The translations under genes and the position numbers were made by a program. Below, piece after piece: positions 15,802-23,756 of a stretch of DNA of 64,000 nt. Source of the DNA: Sulfomarinibacter sp963741385 (GTDB taxonomy: Bacteria; Acidobacteriota; Thermoanaerobaculia; Thermoanaerobaculales; Sulfomarinibacteraceae); the NCBI GenBank assembly GCA_963741385.1, contig CAVUHO010000014.1, positions 248,001 to 312,000 of the forward strand. The letters run 5' to 3'. Numbering within the stretch: position 1 is the stretch's first letter; every line of letters begins with the position of its first letter. Under the pieces are notes generated by a model. That model worked only from the letters and a program-made list of their open reading frames with translations, did no database searches and was not told where the DNA came from.

Positions 15802-17042
15802 GAAGCTCCCCCTTCGAATCTGCTCGCAGCGAGTTCGTCGATCAGCGCCAAGAATCGTTCGGCGACCTCGTCGATGGTCCCGTGCAGGGTCGTCACCCGG
15901 CGGCCGTCAATATACACGGGGCAACGGGGCTCCTCCCCGGTGCCGGGCAGGCTGATGCCGATGTCGGCCTGTCGTGATTCTCCCGGACCGTTGACCACGC
16001 ACCCCATCACCGCGATGGTCAGATTTTCGACTCCCGGGCAGTGTTCGCGCCACCCGTCGGCCATCCGCCGTTTGACGTGTCGGCCGACCCGCTCCGCGAG
16101 GTCCTGAAACCCCCCGCTCGTGGTGCGCCCGCAACCGGGGCAGGCGACGATGGTCGGTCGGAAGGACCGCAGACCGAGCGCCTGGAGCAGCTCGCACGCA
16201 GCCTCCACCTCGTCGGTGCGCCGTCCGCCGGGCGCCGGGGTGAGGGACATGCGGATGGTGTCGCCGATGCCCTCGGCGAGCAGCACCGCCATCGCCGATG
16301 CCGACCACACCAGGCCGCGTGCGCCCATCCCCGCCTCGGTCAGCCCGAGGTGGAGGGGCTGGCGGGTCTTCGACGCCAGGTCGCGGTAGATGGCGATGAG
16401 GCGGCGCGGCGACGACACCTTGCACGAGACCACAATGCGGTCGCTGCCGAGACCGCACTCGAGGGCGGCGTCGACGGACTGCAGCGCCGACGCCACCATG
16501 CAGCGGTCGAGGACCTCGGCCGAGGTCAGCCCTCCGACGTCGTCCGCGTTGTCGGCCATGGCTGCGGTGACCAGCTCCGGGTCGAGCGAGCCTCCGTTGA
16601 CGCCGATGCGGACGGCCGCCCCGTGGTCGCGGGCAACGGCGCAGATCTCGGAGAAGTTGGCGCCGCCCCGTGGTCCCTTGCCGACGTTGCCGGGGTTGAT
16701 GCGGTACTTGGCGAGAACGGCGGCGCAGCCGGGGTGGCGGCGCAACAGGAGGTGGCCGTTGAAGTGAAAGTCGCCCACCAGGGGCGCCGGGCAACCGGCA
16801 TCGTCGAGGCGGGATCTGATCTCGGCAACGGCAACCGCCGCCTCGTCGCGGTCGACGGTGATCCGGACCAGCTCCGCGCCGGCGCGTGCCAGCTCGCCAG
16901 CCTGTCGTGCGGTGGCGGCCGCATCGGCGGTGTCGGTGTCGGTCATGGACTGCACCACCACCGGCGCGCCGCCGCCGATGCGGACGTTGCCGACCTCCAC
17001 TGCCACGGTTGCAGAATGACCGGGTTCGGGTGAATCACCCAT
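15798..17042 (-). CDS. ispG: (E)-4-hydroxy-3-methylbut-2-enyl-diphosphate synthase
   Basis: IspG (GcpE) converts MEcPP to HMBPP in the MEP isoprenoid pathway using a 4Fe-4S cluster. Length is 414 residues from the ATG at 17042, normal for the short bacterial form. Visible motifs are VVVQSMTDTDTADAAAT near the start, YRINPGNVGKGPRGG, RIGVNGGSLD, the cluster cysteines CPGCGRT, and MGCVVNGPGESRQADIG. The gene starts 34 bases from a divergent gene at 17077 and is translationally coupled to the downstream MEMO-family gene. No other MEP-pathway gene is in the window. Confidence 0.95.
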   Translation of the reverse strand: MGDSPEPGHSATVAVEVGNVRIGGGAPVVVQSMTDTDTADAAATARQAGELARAGAELVRITVDRDEAAVAVAEIRSRLDDAGCPAPLVGDFHFNGHLLLRRHPGCAAVLAKYRINPGNVGKGPRGGANFSEICAVARDHGAAVRIGVNGGSLDPELVTAAMADNADDVGGLTSAEVLDRCMVASALQSVDAALECGLGSDRIVVSCKVSSPRRLIAIYRDLASKTRQPLHLGLTEAGMGARGLVWSASAMAVLLAEGIGDTIRMSLTPAPGGRRTDEVEAACELLQALGLRSFRPTIVACPGCGRTTSGGFQDLAERVGRHVKRRMADGWREHCPGVENLTIAVMGCVVNGPGESRQADIGISLPGTGEEPRCPVYIDGRRVTTLHGTIDEVAERFLALIDELAASRFEGGAS

Positions 17043-17076
17043 ACAATGGCGATCATACCCGTGCCGGGAGGCCGCC

Positions 17077-17460
17077 GTGGAAAGCACCGTCTGTCGCGTC
17101 GAGGAGGGGCCGGGCCAGCGCTGTCTCGAGGGCGCGGTCACGATCGTGGGGGAGGATGTGGTGGTGGCGGTGGGGGGCGGACAGCGACCGCACGTCGGGT
17201 GCGTGGTGCTGGCGACCCCCTATCCTGCAAGGAGTGGACCGGGTGATTGGTCGGCATCGTGCTCGGTCCTGACCATCCCGCCGCACAAGGAGGAACCGAT
17301 CGCGCGGTGCATCGCGGCCACGCTGGCCGCCGGGCTCGGGCGGGTCGCCGTCGTCACCGCCGGAGTCCACGACGACAACATCGACAGTGAGGGGATCAGG
17401 ATCTACCTCCGCCTGGGCGAGGAGCTGGCGCAGACGCTGCTCGCGAAGCTCAGGCGGTAG
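17077..17460 (+). CDS. LpdD-like (prenylated-flavin chaperone-type) small protein
   Basis: A 127-residue protein with the pattern of the LpdD family: a GG-x-RPHVG block (GGGQRPHVGCVVLATPY), a central PPHKEEPIA and a C-terminal VVTAGVHDDNIDSEGI. Members include subunit D of gallate decarboxylase, thought to assist prenylated-FMN loading of UbiD-type enzymes. No UbiD or UbiX gene is nearby, so the client is elsewhere or the role differs. GTG at 17077 is supported by GGGAGG six bases upstream. The stop lies one base before the next ATG, so the genes are cotranscribed. Confidence 0.65.
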   Translation: MESTVCRVEEGPGQRCLEGAVTIVGEDVVVAVGGGQRPHVGCVVLATPYPARSGPGDWSASCSVLTIPPHKEEPIARCIAATLAAGLGRVAVVTAGVHDDNIDSEGIRIYLRLGEELAQTLLAKLRR

Positions 17461-17461
17461 A

Positions 17462-19513
17462 ATGATCGCAACGATGACCATCGTGGTGTTTCTCCTGGCG
17501 ATCGGTGTGGCGGGTCTCGGCGGCTATGCGCTCCTCACGCGTCTGGGTCTCGACGACTTCGAGGCCTGGGCCGGGGGCAGGGTGGCGGGTCTGGTTCTCG
17601 TGGCCCTGCCGGCGTGGTGGTTGGGGGTTGCCGGCCTGCATCAGTGGCGGGCCGCCGGCGTGGTCGTTCTGGCCGTTCTCGGGGTCGTGGGTTTGTACAC
17701 CGTCTGGCAGCGCCGAAACTGGCGCGGTCTGCTCTCGGCCGAGGTGATCTTTCTCCTCGCCACAGCGGTGGTGCTGTGCATCCGGCTGGACCACGCGAAC
17801 ATCAGCTTTCAGGAGAAACCCATGGACATGGGGATCTTCGCATCGCTGCTGCGCGCCGACGGCTTCCCGCCCCCGGATATGTGGCTGGCGGGAGAAGCAC
17901 TGCCCTACTACTACTGGGGCGCGCTGTTGTGGACGATTCCCATCTCGTTCAGCGGTCTGGCGCTCGATCTCGCCTACAACCTGGTGGTGGGTCTGGCGGG
18001 CGGCGCGGTTGCGGTGCTGTTATGGGCGGTGGGCCGCCGGGTGGGTGGAAACCACCGCAGCGGGCTGTTGGTCGCGTTCTTCGGTCTCTTCGCCGGAACG
18101 CCGGACGCGGTTCGGCAGCTCCTCGCGGGCCAGCCCCTCCTCGAGCTCGACATCTGGCACTCATCGCGCCAGATCGTCGACACCATCACGGAGTTTCCGC
18201 TCTTCACCTTCTGGCACGGCGATCTCCACCCGCACCTGCTGTCGATGCCGGTGGCCTGCCTCGCGCTGCTGGTGGCGCTCGAGGCCGGAAGGCGCGGTCC
18301 CCGGTGGCCGGACACGACGGTGCTGGCGATCCTCTTCGGGGTCTGCTGGGCGGCCAACCCGTGGTCGATGCCGCCCACATTGGTGGCCATCGCCCTGCTC
18401 TTGATGGCGGGCGACGAGAGGTTCTTCTGGCCACACGGTGATGGGAGGCGGCGCTGGCTGGCGGCGGTGGCCGTCGCCGTCGGCGGATGGATCGCGACGG
18501 CGCCGTTCCACCTCGGGTTCAAGCCGTTTTTCAACGGCATCGGGCTGGTGTCCGCCTGGACGAGTCCGCCGGACCTCCTGCTCTTCGGCGGCTGTCTTCT
18601 GGTGCCCGTCGTATTGGCCGGGGTTGGTTTGCTGCGCCAGGAGATTGACAGCAACAGCGACCTCGGTCAGGCCACCCTGCTCGCCACCGGCGCCGCGGTG
18701 GTGGTGCTGGCGGCGGCGACCGGCCGGCCCACCCTGATCATGCTGACCGCCGTGACCGCGGTGATGGTGGCGGGTGTGATGTGGGTGGCGCCCGGCGATG
18801 GCAGGCCGGGGCTCGCCCTGGCCGCCCTCGGCACGTTTCTCTTTCTCGTGCCAGAGGTGGTTTATGTCGCGGACGGCTACGGCGACCAACTCCACCGCAT
18901 GAACACGGTCTTCAAGTCCTATATCCAGGGTTGGGTGTTGCTCGCGGCCGCGCTGCCGGTGGTGGTGCGCTGGTCGACGCGCCGGAGGTGGCTGCGAACG
19001 GCACTGGTAGTTCTGATGGTGATCACAGCGCTGCCGCACCTGGTCAGCATGGGGTTGCGACTCGGGAAATCTGAGAACCTGGGTGTGGACGGGTTGGCGT
19101 GGATGAACGCCGGGGACCGGGCGATCGTCGAGGCGCTGCGGGAGCAGCCGCCGGGCGCGGTCGTGATCGAGGCGGTTGGCGGCGCCTACACCGAGTACGG
19201 CCGGCTCTCCGCCGCCTCGGGCGTACCGGCCTACCTCGGGTGGGTGAATCACGAGATGGTCTGGCGCGGCGCCGAGATCTTGACCGAGACCGAAGGCCGC
19301 ACGGACCTGGTGAACCGGCTGTACTCGAGCGGCGACCCCGAGGTGGTTCGCGGACTGGCGGCGACAGCCGGAGCCGATCTGATCGCCGTCGGTTCCCTCG
19401 AACTGCGCGACTATTCACCGGGGGAGCTGGCCGGGGTCGCGGCGGCTGGAGAGATCCTGGTCGAGAAGGACGGCGCCTTTCTCGTTCGCGTGGGCGGGCC
19501 GGTGCGAGAATGA
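17462..19513 (+). CDS. DUF2298 (YYY-family) polytopic membrane protein
   Basis: A 683-residue integral membrane protein with about 15 hydrophobic helices. The family signature is clear: FQEKPMDMGIFASLLRAD, then PDMWLAGEALPYYYWG with the YYY triplet, and HGDLHPHLLSMP in a loop. The C-terminus (about 570-683) is soluble. DUF2298 proteins resemble GT-C glycosyltransferases and often sit beside GT2 enzymes that make polyprenyl-phosphate sugars; such a GT2 gene follows here. A sugar-transfer role is therefore an inference from context. The ATG at 17462 is followed in frame by another at 17474. Confidence 0.85.
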   Translation: MIATMTIVVFLLAIGVAGLGGYALLTRLGLDDFEAWAGGRVAGLVLVALPAWWLGVAGLHQWRAAGVVVLAVLGVVGLYTVWQRRNWRGLLSAEVIFLLATAVVLCIRLDHANISFQEKPMDMGIFASLLRADGFPPPDMWLAGEALPYYYWGALLWTIPISFSGLALDLAYNLVVGLAGGAVAVLLWAVGRRVGGNHRSGLLVAFFGLFAGTPDAVRQLLAGQPLLELDIWHSSRQIVDTITEFPLFTFWHGDLHPHLLSMPVACLALLVALEAGRRGPRWPDTTVLAILFGVCWAANPWSMPPTLVAIALLLMAGDERFFWPHGDGRRRWLAAVAVAVGGWIATAPFHLGFKPFFNGIGLVSAWTSPPDLLLFGGCLLVPVVLAGVGLLRQEIDSNSDLGQATLLATGAAVVVLAAATGRPTLIMLTAVTAVMVAGVMWVAPGDGRPGLALAALGTFLFLVPEVVYVADGYGDQLHRMNTVFKSYIQGWVLLAAALPVVVRWSTRRRWLRTALVVLMVITALPHLVSMGLRLGKSENLGVDGLAWMNAGDRAIVEALREQPPGAVVIEAVGGAYTEYGRLSAASGVPAYLGWVNHEMVWRGAEILTETEGRTDLVNRLYSSGDPEVVRGLAATAGADLIAVGSLELRDYSPGELAGVAAAGEILVEKDGAFLVRVGGPVRE

Positions 19514-19526
19514 GCGGACGCACGGG

Positions 19527-19532
19527 TATGAT
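19527..19532 (+). promoter_or_regulatory. -10-like box TATGAT, leaderless start of GT2 gene
   Basis: TATGAT ends six bases before the GTG at 19539 and no Shine-Dalgarno sequence is present. This may give the glycosyltransferase its own leaderless transcript. Confidence 0.4.
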
Positions 19533-19538
19533 GTTGCG

Positions 19539-20510
19539 GTGAGCAAACCAACGCCCGAGCTGACCGTGGTCGTCCCGGCCTTCAACGAGGAGGCCAACAT
19601 CGAAACGATGTACCGTCGGTTGACGGATGCCCTCGAAGGAGTGGTCGAGGGGCTCGAAATCATCTATGTCGACGACGGCTCCAGTGACGGCACCTGGGCG
19701 CTGCTGAGCGATCTCGCCACCAGAGACCCACGCGTTTGCGGGATCCGCTTCGCCCGCAACTTCGGGCACCAGGCGGCCCTCACCGCCGGCGTTGATGCCG
19801 CGTCGGGGCGGGCTGTGGTGATCATCGACGGAGATCTCCAGGACCCGCCGGAGGTCATCCCAGAGATGGTGGCGCGTTGGCGTGAAGGCGCCGAGGTGGT
19901 GTACGGCCAGCGCGAAGAGCGGGAAGGGGAGACCTGGTTCAAGCTCGCCTCGGCGGCGCTCTTCTACCGCATTCTTCGCGGCATCACCAACATCGAGATC
20001 CCGGTCGACACCGGGGACTTTCGCCTCATGGGGCCGCGGGCGGTGGCTGCGTTTCGCGCCCTGCCCGAGCGCAACCGTTTCATTCGCGGCCTGGTAAGTT
20101 GGATCGGTTTCGAACAGACCGCCGTCCGTTACAAGCGCCAGGCCAGAACCCAGGGCGAGACCAAGTTCCCGGTGCGCAAGATGCTCCGATTCGCCCTCGA
20201 CGGGATCACCTCTTTTTCCTTCTTTCCGCTGCGCCTCGCCACCTGGACCGGTTTTGCGGTTTCAGCTCTCGCCTTCCTCTACATCCTGGTGGTGATCGTC
20301 CTCAAGGCGGTCGGTATCAGCTGGCCGGGCTACAGCTCGCTGATGGCGTCGATCCTCTTCCTCGGCGGTGTCCAGCTCCTGATGATCGGCATCATGGGCG
20401 AGTACCTCGGGCGGATCTTCGACGAGGTCAAGCGGCGGCCGTTGTACCTCGTGGGCGAACGCACCGACGGAGATCCCACCGTGACTCCCCCCCCACGACC
20501 CCTGGCATAG
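19539..20510 (+). CDS. Family 2 glycosyltransferase, polyprenyl-phosphate type
   Basis: A 323-residue GT2 enzyme of the DPM1/GtrB type. It has a cytoplasmic catalytic domain with VVVPAFNEEANIE, the nucleotide-binding YVDDGSSDGT, RNFGHQAALTAGVD and DGDLQDPPEVIPEM. Two C-terminal membrane helices follow (around residues 230-255 and 265-290), then GEYLGRIFDEVKRRP. Such enzymes move a sugar from a nucleotide donor to polyprenyl phosphate. The neighbouring DUF2298 protein could use the lipid-linked sugar. GTG start; 25 bases separate it from the preceding stop. Confidence 0.88.
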   Translation: MSKPTPELTVVVPAFNEEANIETMYRRLTDALEGVVEGLEIIYVDDGSSDGTWALLSDLATRDPRVCGIRFARNFGHQAALTAGVDAASGRAVVIIDGDLQDPPEVIPEMVARWREGAEVVYGQREEREGETWFKLASAALFYRILRGITNIEIPVDTGDFRLMGPRAVAAFRALPERNRFIRGLVSWIGFEQTAVRYKRQARTQGETKFPVRKMLRFALDGITSFSFFPLRLATWTGFAVSALAFLYILVVIVLKAVGISWPGYSSLMASILFLGGVQLLMIGIMGEYLGRIFDEVKRRPLYLVGERTDGDPTVTPPPRPLA

Positions 20511-20566
20511 ACGGAGAGGTCGCTGCGTTCCCCCGGGTGACGCGAGTCTTTTGAAAGGAAGAGTCC

Positions 20567-20935
20567 ATGGACGGTTACTACAAGTCCGAGCACCTGGCGA
20601 ACTTCGCCGACATCGGAGAGGGCAACGGTGAGCTCGCGAAGAAGTTTTTCGACTATTACGGTTCGGTATTCGCCGAGGGTGCCCTGACGGTGCGCGAAAA
20701 AGCCCTGATCGCGCTTGCCGTCGCGCACGCCGTTCAGTGCCCGTACTGCATTGACGCCTATTCGACCGAGTGCGCCAAACAGGGGGCAGACCTCGAGGAG
20801 ATGACCGAGGCCGTTCACGTTGCCGTCGCCATCCGCGGCGGCGCATCGCTGGTCCACGGACTGCAGATGCTGGAGCACGTAACGAAATCGTCGATGGGCG
20901 CACAGGAAAGTGCGAAGGGAGCAACGCGTGACTGA
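20567..20935 (+). CDS. Arsenosugar-associated CMD/peroxidase-like protein
   Basis: A 122-residue carboxymuconolactone-decarboxylase-fold protein with the AhpD-like site VAHAVQCPYCIDAYS (C58, C61). It begins MDGYYKSEHLANF, as in proteins encoded next to arsS. It overlaps the arsS start by eight bases, so the two are translationally coupled. In arsenosugar clusters this protein is thought to provide thiol redox chemistry for the radical-SAM step; that function is inferred. GGAAGGAAGAG upstream of ATG 20567 is a good ribosome-binding site. Confidence 0.85.
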   Translation: MDGYYKSEHLANFADIGEGNGELAKKFFDYYGSVFAEGALTVREKALIALAVAHAVQCPYCIDAYSTECAKQGADLEEMTEAVHVAVAIRGGASLVHGLQMLEHVTKSSMGAQESAKGATRD

Positions 20936-22079
20936 TGCCCTCGCGGCGAGCGGTCTGGCAGCAGAGGTCCTCGAAGAGATCGCTCGTCCCGAGTCCGGGC
21001 CGAGGCCGACCACCAGTCTGCTGGCGCGGCGCTCGCCGCTCGCCGATCCGCGGTGCCAGATCGCGTCGCTGGAGGCGCTTGATCTCTCCCGGCTGCCGAA
21101 CAACGGAGACTTCGACCGTTCGCTGGCCGGGTGCGGTGGCGGACCCCTCACGGCGGGTGAGGTGGAGATCCTCCAGATCAACCTCGGCAAGTTGTGCAAC
21201 ATGACCTGCCGCCACTGTCACGTCGACGCCGGTCCGGACCGGTGGCGGGAGATGATGGGTCGCGAAACCGTGGACGCGTGTCTGTCCGCGCTCGATCGGA
21301 CCGGCGCCCACACCGTGGATCTGACTGGAGGCGCCCCCGAACTCAATCCCCACTTCCGGTACCTGGTGGACGAGTGCGGCAAACGGGGGAAACACGTCAT
21401 CGACCGCTGCAATCTGACGGTATTGCTCATTCCCCGGCAACGCGACCTGCCGCAATGGTTGGCGGACCGGGGCGTCGAGGTCGTGTGCTCCCTGCCGCAC
21501 TACCGCCGCCGCAACACTGACGCGCAACGGGGGGACGGCACCTTTGAAAAATCCATCGAGGCGCTCGAGCTGCTCAACCGGGTCGGCTATGGACAGGGAG
21601 ATCCGCGGCGCCGCCTGACGCTCATGGTCAATCCCGTGGGGGCGCACCTGACCGGCGATCAGGGCTCGATGGAGCGGACCTGGAAGGAAAACCTCGAACG
21701 CAACCGCGGCGTGACCTTCGACCGGCTGATTGCGCTCAACAACATGCCGATCGCCCGCTATCTCGAGTGGTTGGAGGACACCGGCAACCTGCAGGGCTAC
21801 CTGGAACTGTTGGTGAACTCGTTCAACCCGGCCACGACCGCGGGTCTGATGTGCCGAAACACCCTTTCGGTATCGTGGACCGGCGAGATCTTCGACTGCG
21901 ATTTCAACCAGATGCTCGAGCTTCCCAGCCGGGATGGTGGCGGCGGGTCGGTCAACGTGGGCGACCTCGACCCGTCGGCACTCGCGGGAAGGATGATCGT
22001 GACCGGTCGCCACTGTTTCGGGTGCACGGCGGGCGCCGGTTCATCGTGCGGTGGCGCCATCCACGATTCCTCAGAGTGA
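20928..22079 (+). CDS. arsS: Arsenosugar biosynthesis radical SAM protein ArsS
   Basis: A 383-residue radical SAM enzyme. The cluster motif is CNMTCRHCHVDAGPD (C90, C94, C97), followed by DLTGGAPELNPHF. The C-terminal region has the ArsS-specific MCRNTLSVSWTGEIFDCDFN and HCFGCTAGAGSSCGGA. ArsS transfers an adenosyl group to dimethylarsenite on the way to arsenosugars, downstream of the methyltransferase ArsM. No arsM is in the window. GTG at 20928 is preferred over GTG at 20910 because AAGGGAG lies at correct spacing before it. Some family members are selenoproteins; here the positions are Cys codons. Confidence 0.9.
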   Translation: MTDALAASGLAAEVLEEIARPESGPRPTTSLLARRSPLADPRCQIASLEALDLSRLPNNGDFDRSLAGCGGGPLTAGEVEILQINLGKLCNMTCRHCHVDAGPDRWREMMGRETVDACLSALDRTGAHTVDLTGGAPELNPHFRYLVDECGKRGKHVIDRCNLTVLLIPRQRDLPQWLADRGVEVVCSLPHYRRRNTDAQRGDGTFEKSIEALELLNRVGYGQGDPRRRLTLMVNPVGAHLTGDQGSMERTWKENLERNRGVTFDRLIALNNMPIARYLEWLEDTGNLQGYLELLVNSFNPATTAGLMCRNTLSVSWTGEIFDCDFNQMLELPSRDGGGGSVNVGDLDPSALAGRMIVTGRHCFGCTAGAGSSCGGAIHDSSE

Positions 22080-22153
22080 CGGTGCGATCGCTACTGTGAA
22101 TTCAGGTTCTTCCTGTCAATCTGAGCGGGGGAGCAAAATCCTTGCACCCATTA

Positions 22154-22260
22154 TGTCATCCCGACCGAGGGAGCGAAGCGACAGAGCGGAGGGATCTGGG
22201 GGGCGGCTTATGGAACGACGTTCCAGATCCCTCGGCTCGCTACGCTCGCTCGGGATGACA
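22154..22260. repeat. Large intergenic inverted repeat with TGTCATCCCGA ends
   Basis: TGTCATCCCGA (22154-22164) and TCGGGATGACA (22250-22260) are exact inverted termini. Inner arms GGAGGGATCTGG and CCAGATCCCTC also pair, and GAGCGAAGCG matches CGCTACGCTC. The whole element folds into one long hairpin, in the layout of a MITE-like or bacterial palindromic element. It lies between convergent genes. Confidence 0.7.
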
Positions 22261-22292
22261 GGTTCAGCGACTCGGTTTGAGGGCCCGAAGCA

Positions 22293-22314
22293 GGGTGGAC
22301 CTTGGCCCACCTTC
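22293..22314. repeat. GGTGGGCC-family hairpin
   Basis: GGGTGGACCTTGGCCCACC is a hairpin closing directly behind the stop of the next minus-strand gene. It belongs to the family found four times at 53003-53231 and once at 58241-58262. Confidence 0.55.
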
Positions 22315-22318
22315 AGAG

Positions 22319-23494
22319 TCAGTTCTCGAAGATCTTGAGCGAACGGATGCCCGCGAAAGCAATATCTTCAGAATACTGAACCAAGCCTCCTCCGACCTGA
22401 CTGTCCATATTGAGCACCAGGTCGGCGCCGTCGATACCCTCAATCCTGCCGACCCGGGTGGTGCCGTCGGCGAGGGTCACCTCGATCCGTTTTCCGACCG
22501 ATTGGAGGACGATCTGTCGATCGCCGGGGCCGACGATGACGTAGTGATCCATGGCGGCGATACGCGATCGCGCAGCGTCGATCTTGGAGGTGGAGATCCC
22601 GAATCGCATGGCGGTCCGCTCGGCGCGCTCGAGGAGGGGGCCCGCCGCGTCCCAGTCGGCGTTTTCAGCGGCGCCATAGGCCCACGATACGAGGCCGCCA
22701 ACCACCGCTTCCGCGATCTCCTTGACGTCGTCGTCCGTGCGTTCGATGCGGCCCGCCTCCGACAGGTGGGCTCCGGCTGTCTCGAGATCCCCCTTGGCGA
22801 GGGCCAGTCTGGCGGCGGCCACCTCCTCGGCCAACCGGGCGCGCGGGATGGCCGTCGGTCGGGGTGGCGGAGGGGAGGTCGGCTCCGCGCTCGGCACCGG
22901 CGAGGGTGCAGGCGACGGGGCTGTGATTTCTGTGGGCTCGGGCCCAACAGCGGCCTCGGGCTGGGGATGGTAGCGGACGAACGGGCCGATGCGGAAGATA
23001 ACGGCGGCAGACACGGCGGCGGCCAACACCAGCAGCAGGAACCCCGCGATGACCGGACGGGGAACCGACGCCGGTTGGGATACCTTTGCCGGCGTCTCGG
23101 GCGCCGGGTCCACCGGCTGAACTGCCGCGGAACTCGACGCGCGTGTCATCGCCCGTGCGGCGGAGGGTACGTTCGCGTCGGCGCCGGTTTGAGGGGCGAG
23201 CTCGTTCAGCGATCGCTCGATATGGGCGATTTCCTTGCCGACCGACATGAAGCCCGTACTTTCGAAGAGGTGGGCCACAGGGAAGAGTTCGCGGGCGATC
23301 CGCCGATAATCAGGGAGCTCGCCGGACGGGTCATCCTCCGCTTCCAGACGGGCGATGATCGACTTGACGCGCTCCTGCATCTGTGGGAACTCTTCGTTCC
23401 TCGACCCCATCGCGGCGCACTTGCGCTCGATCTCGCGCAGTCGTGCGATCACCGGGCGGAGGTCGGCCTTCGGATTCGCGGTGTTGCCTTCCAT
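22319..23494 (-). CDS. Uncharacterised single-span membrane protein
   Basis: I do not recognise a family. From the ATG at 23494 it has 391 residues. Residues about 1-100 are a soluble helical domain. A membrane helix follows (PRPVIAGFLLLVLAAAVSAAVIF), then a proline-rich stretch (PSPAPSPVPSAEPTSPPPPRP). Next is a helical repeat-like segment (ARLALAKGDLETAGAHLSEA) resembling TPR-type helices. A small C-terminal beta domain resembles an SH3/Sm-like barrel (KRIEVTLADGTTRVGRIEGI). GTG at 23521 is a longer alternative; neither has a clear Shine-Dalgarno. Confidence 0.6.
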   Translation of the reverse strand: MEGNTANPKADLRPVIARLREIERKCAAMGSRNEEFPQMQERVKSIIARLEAEDDPSGELPDYRRIARELFPVAHLFESTGFMSVGKEIAHIERSLNELAPQTGADANVPSAARAMTRASSSAAVQPVDPAPETPAKVSQPASVPRPVIAGFLLLVLAAAVSAAVIFRIGPFVRYHPQPEAAVGPEPTEITAPSPAPSPVPSAEPTSPPPPRPTAIPRARLAEEVAAARLALAKGDLETAGAHLSEAGRIERTDDDVKEIAEAVVGGLVSWAYGAAENADWDAAGPLLERAERTAMRFGISTSKIDAARSRIAAMDHYVIVGPGDRQIVLQSVGKRIEVTLADGTTRVGRIEGIDGADLVLNMDSQVGGGLVQYSEDIAFAGIRSLKIFEN

Positions 23495-23744
23495 CGTCGC
23501 GCTGATCTTATCGCACCCCACCGCCGTCGTCCCCGTCGGGTTGCACAGCCACCGAAGTCGCAGTGAGGCTTTGAGGCATCACAGCGTTGGGGGAAATCCA
23601 TGTCGGGACCCATGCCCAGTCGATCCTGGCAGTGACCACTGGGCCCTCGCCCCACCGACCTTGGGGCGGGTGGATCGAGCATCCGATCCGGGCGGCAGGC
23701 GCTCTCCCTTTCCCCCTTTCTCCCTTTCCCGGCCCTGCTTCCGC

Positions 23745-23750
23745 TACAGT
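23745..23750 (+). promoter_or_regulatory. -10-like box TACAGT, leaderless start of the MltF-like gene
   Basis: TACAGT ends six bases before the GTG at 23757, with no Shine-Dalgarno. The GTG start gives an intact lipoprotein signal. Confidence 0.45.
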
Positions 23751-23756
23751 GTCGCT

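Noticed and set aside
20928..22079. ArsS as a selenoprotein
   Set aside because: Some relatives use selenocysteine, but all relevant positions here are Cys codons and no in-frame TGA occurs.
22116..22338. Short open frames on both strands in the gap before 22319
   Set aside because: They translate the inverted repeat itself and are not conserved protein sequence.
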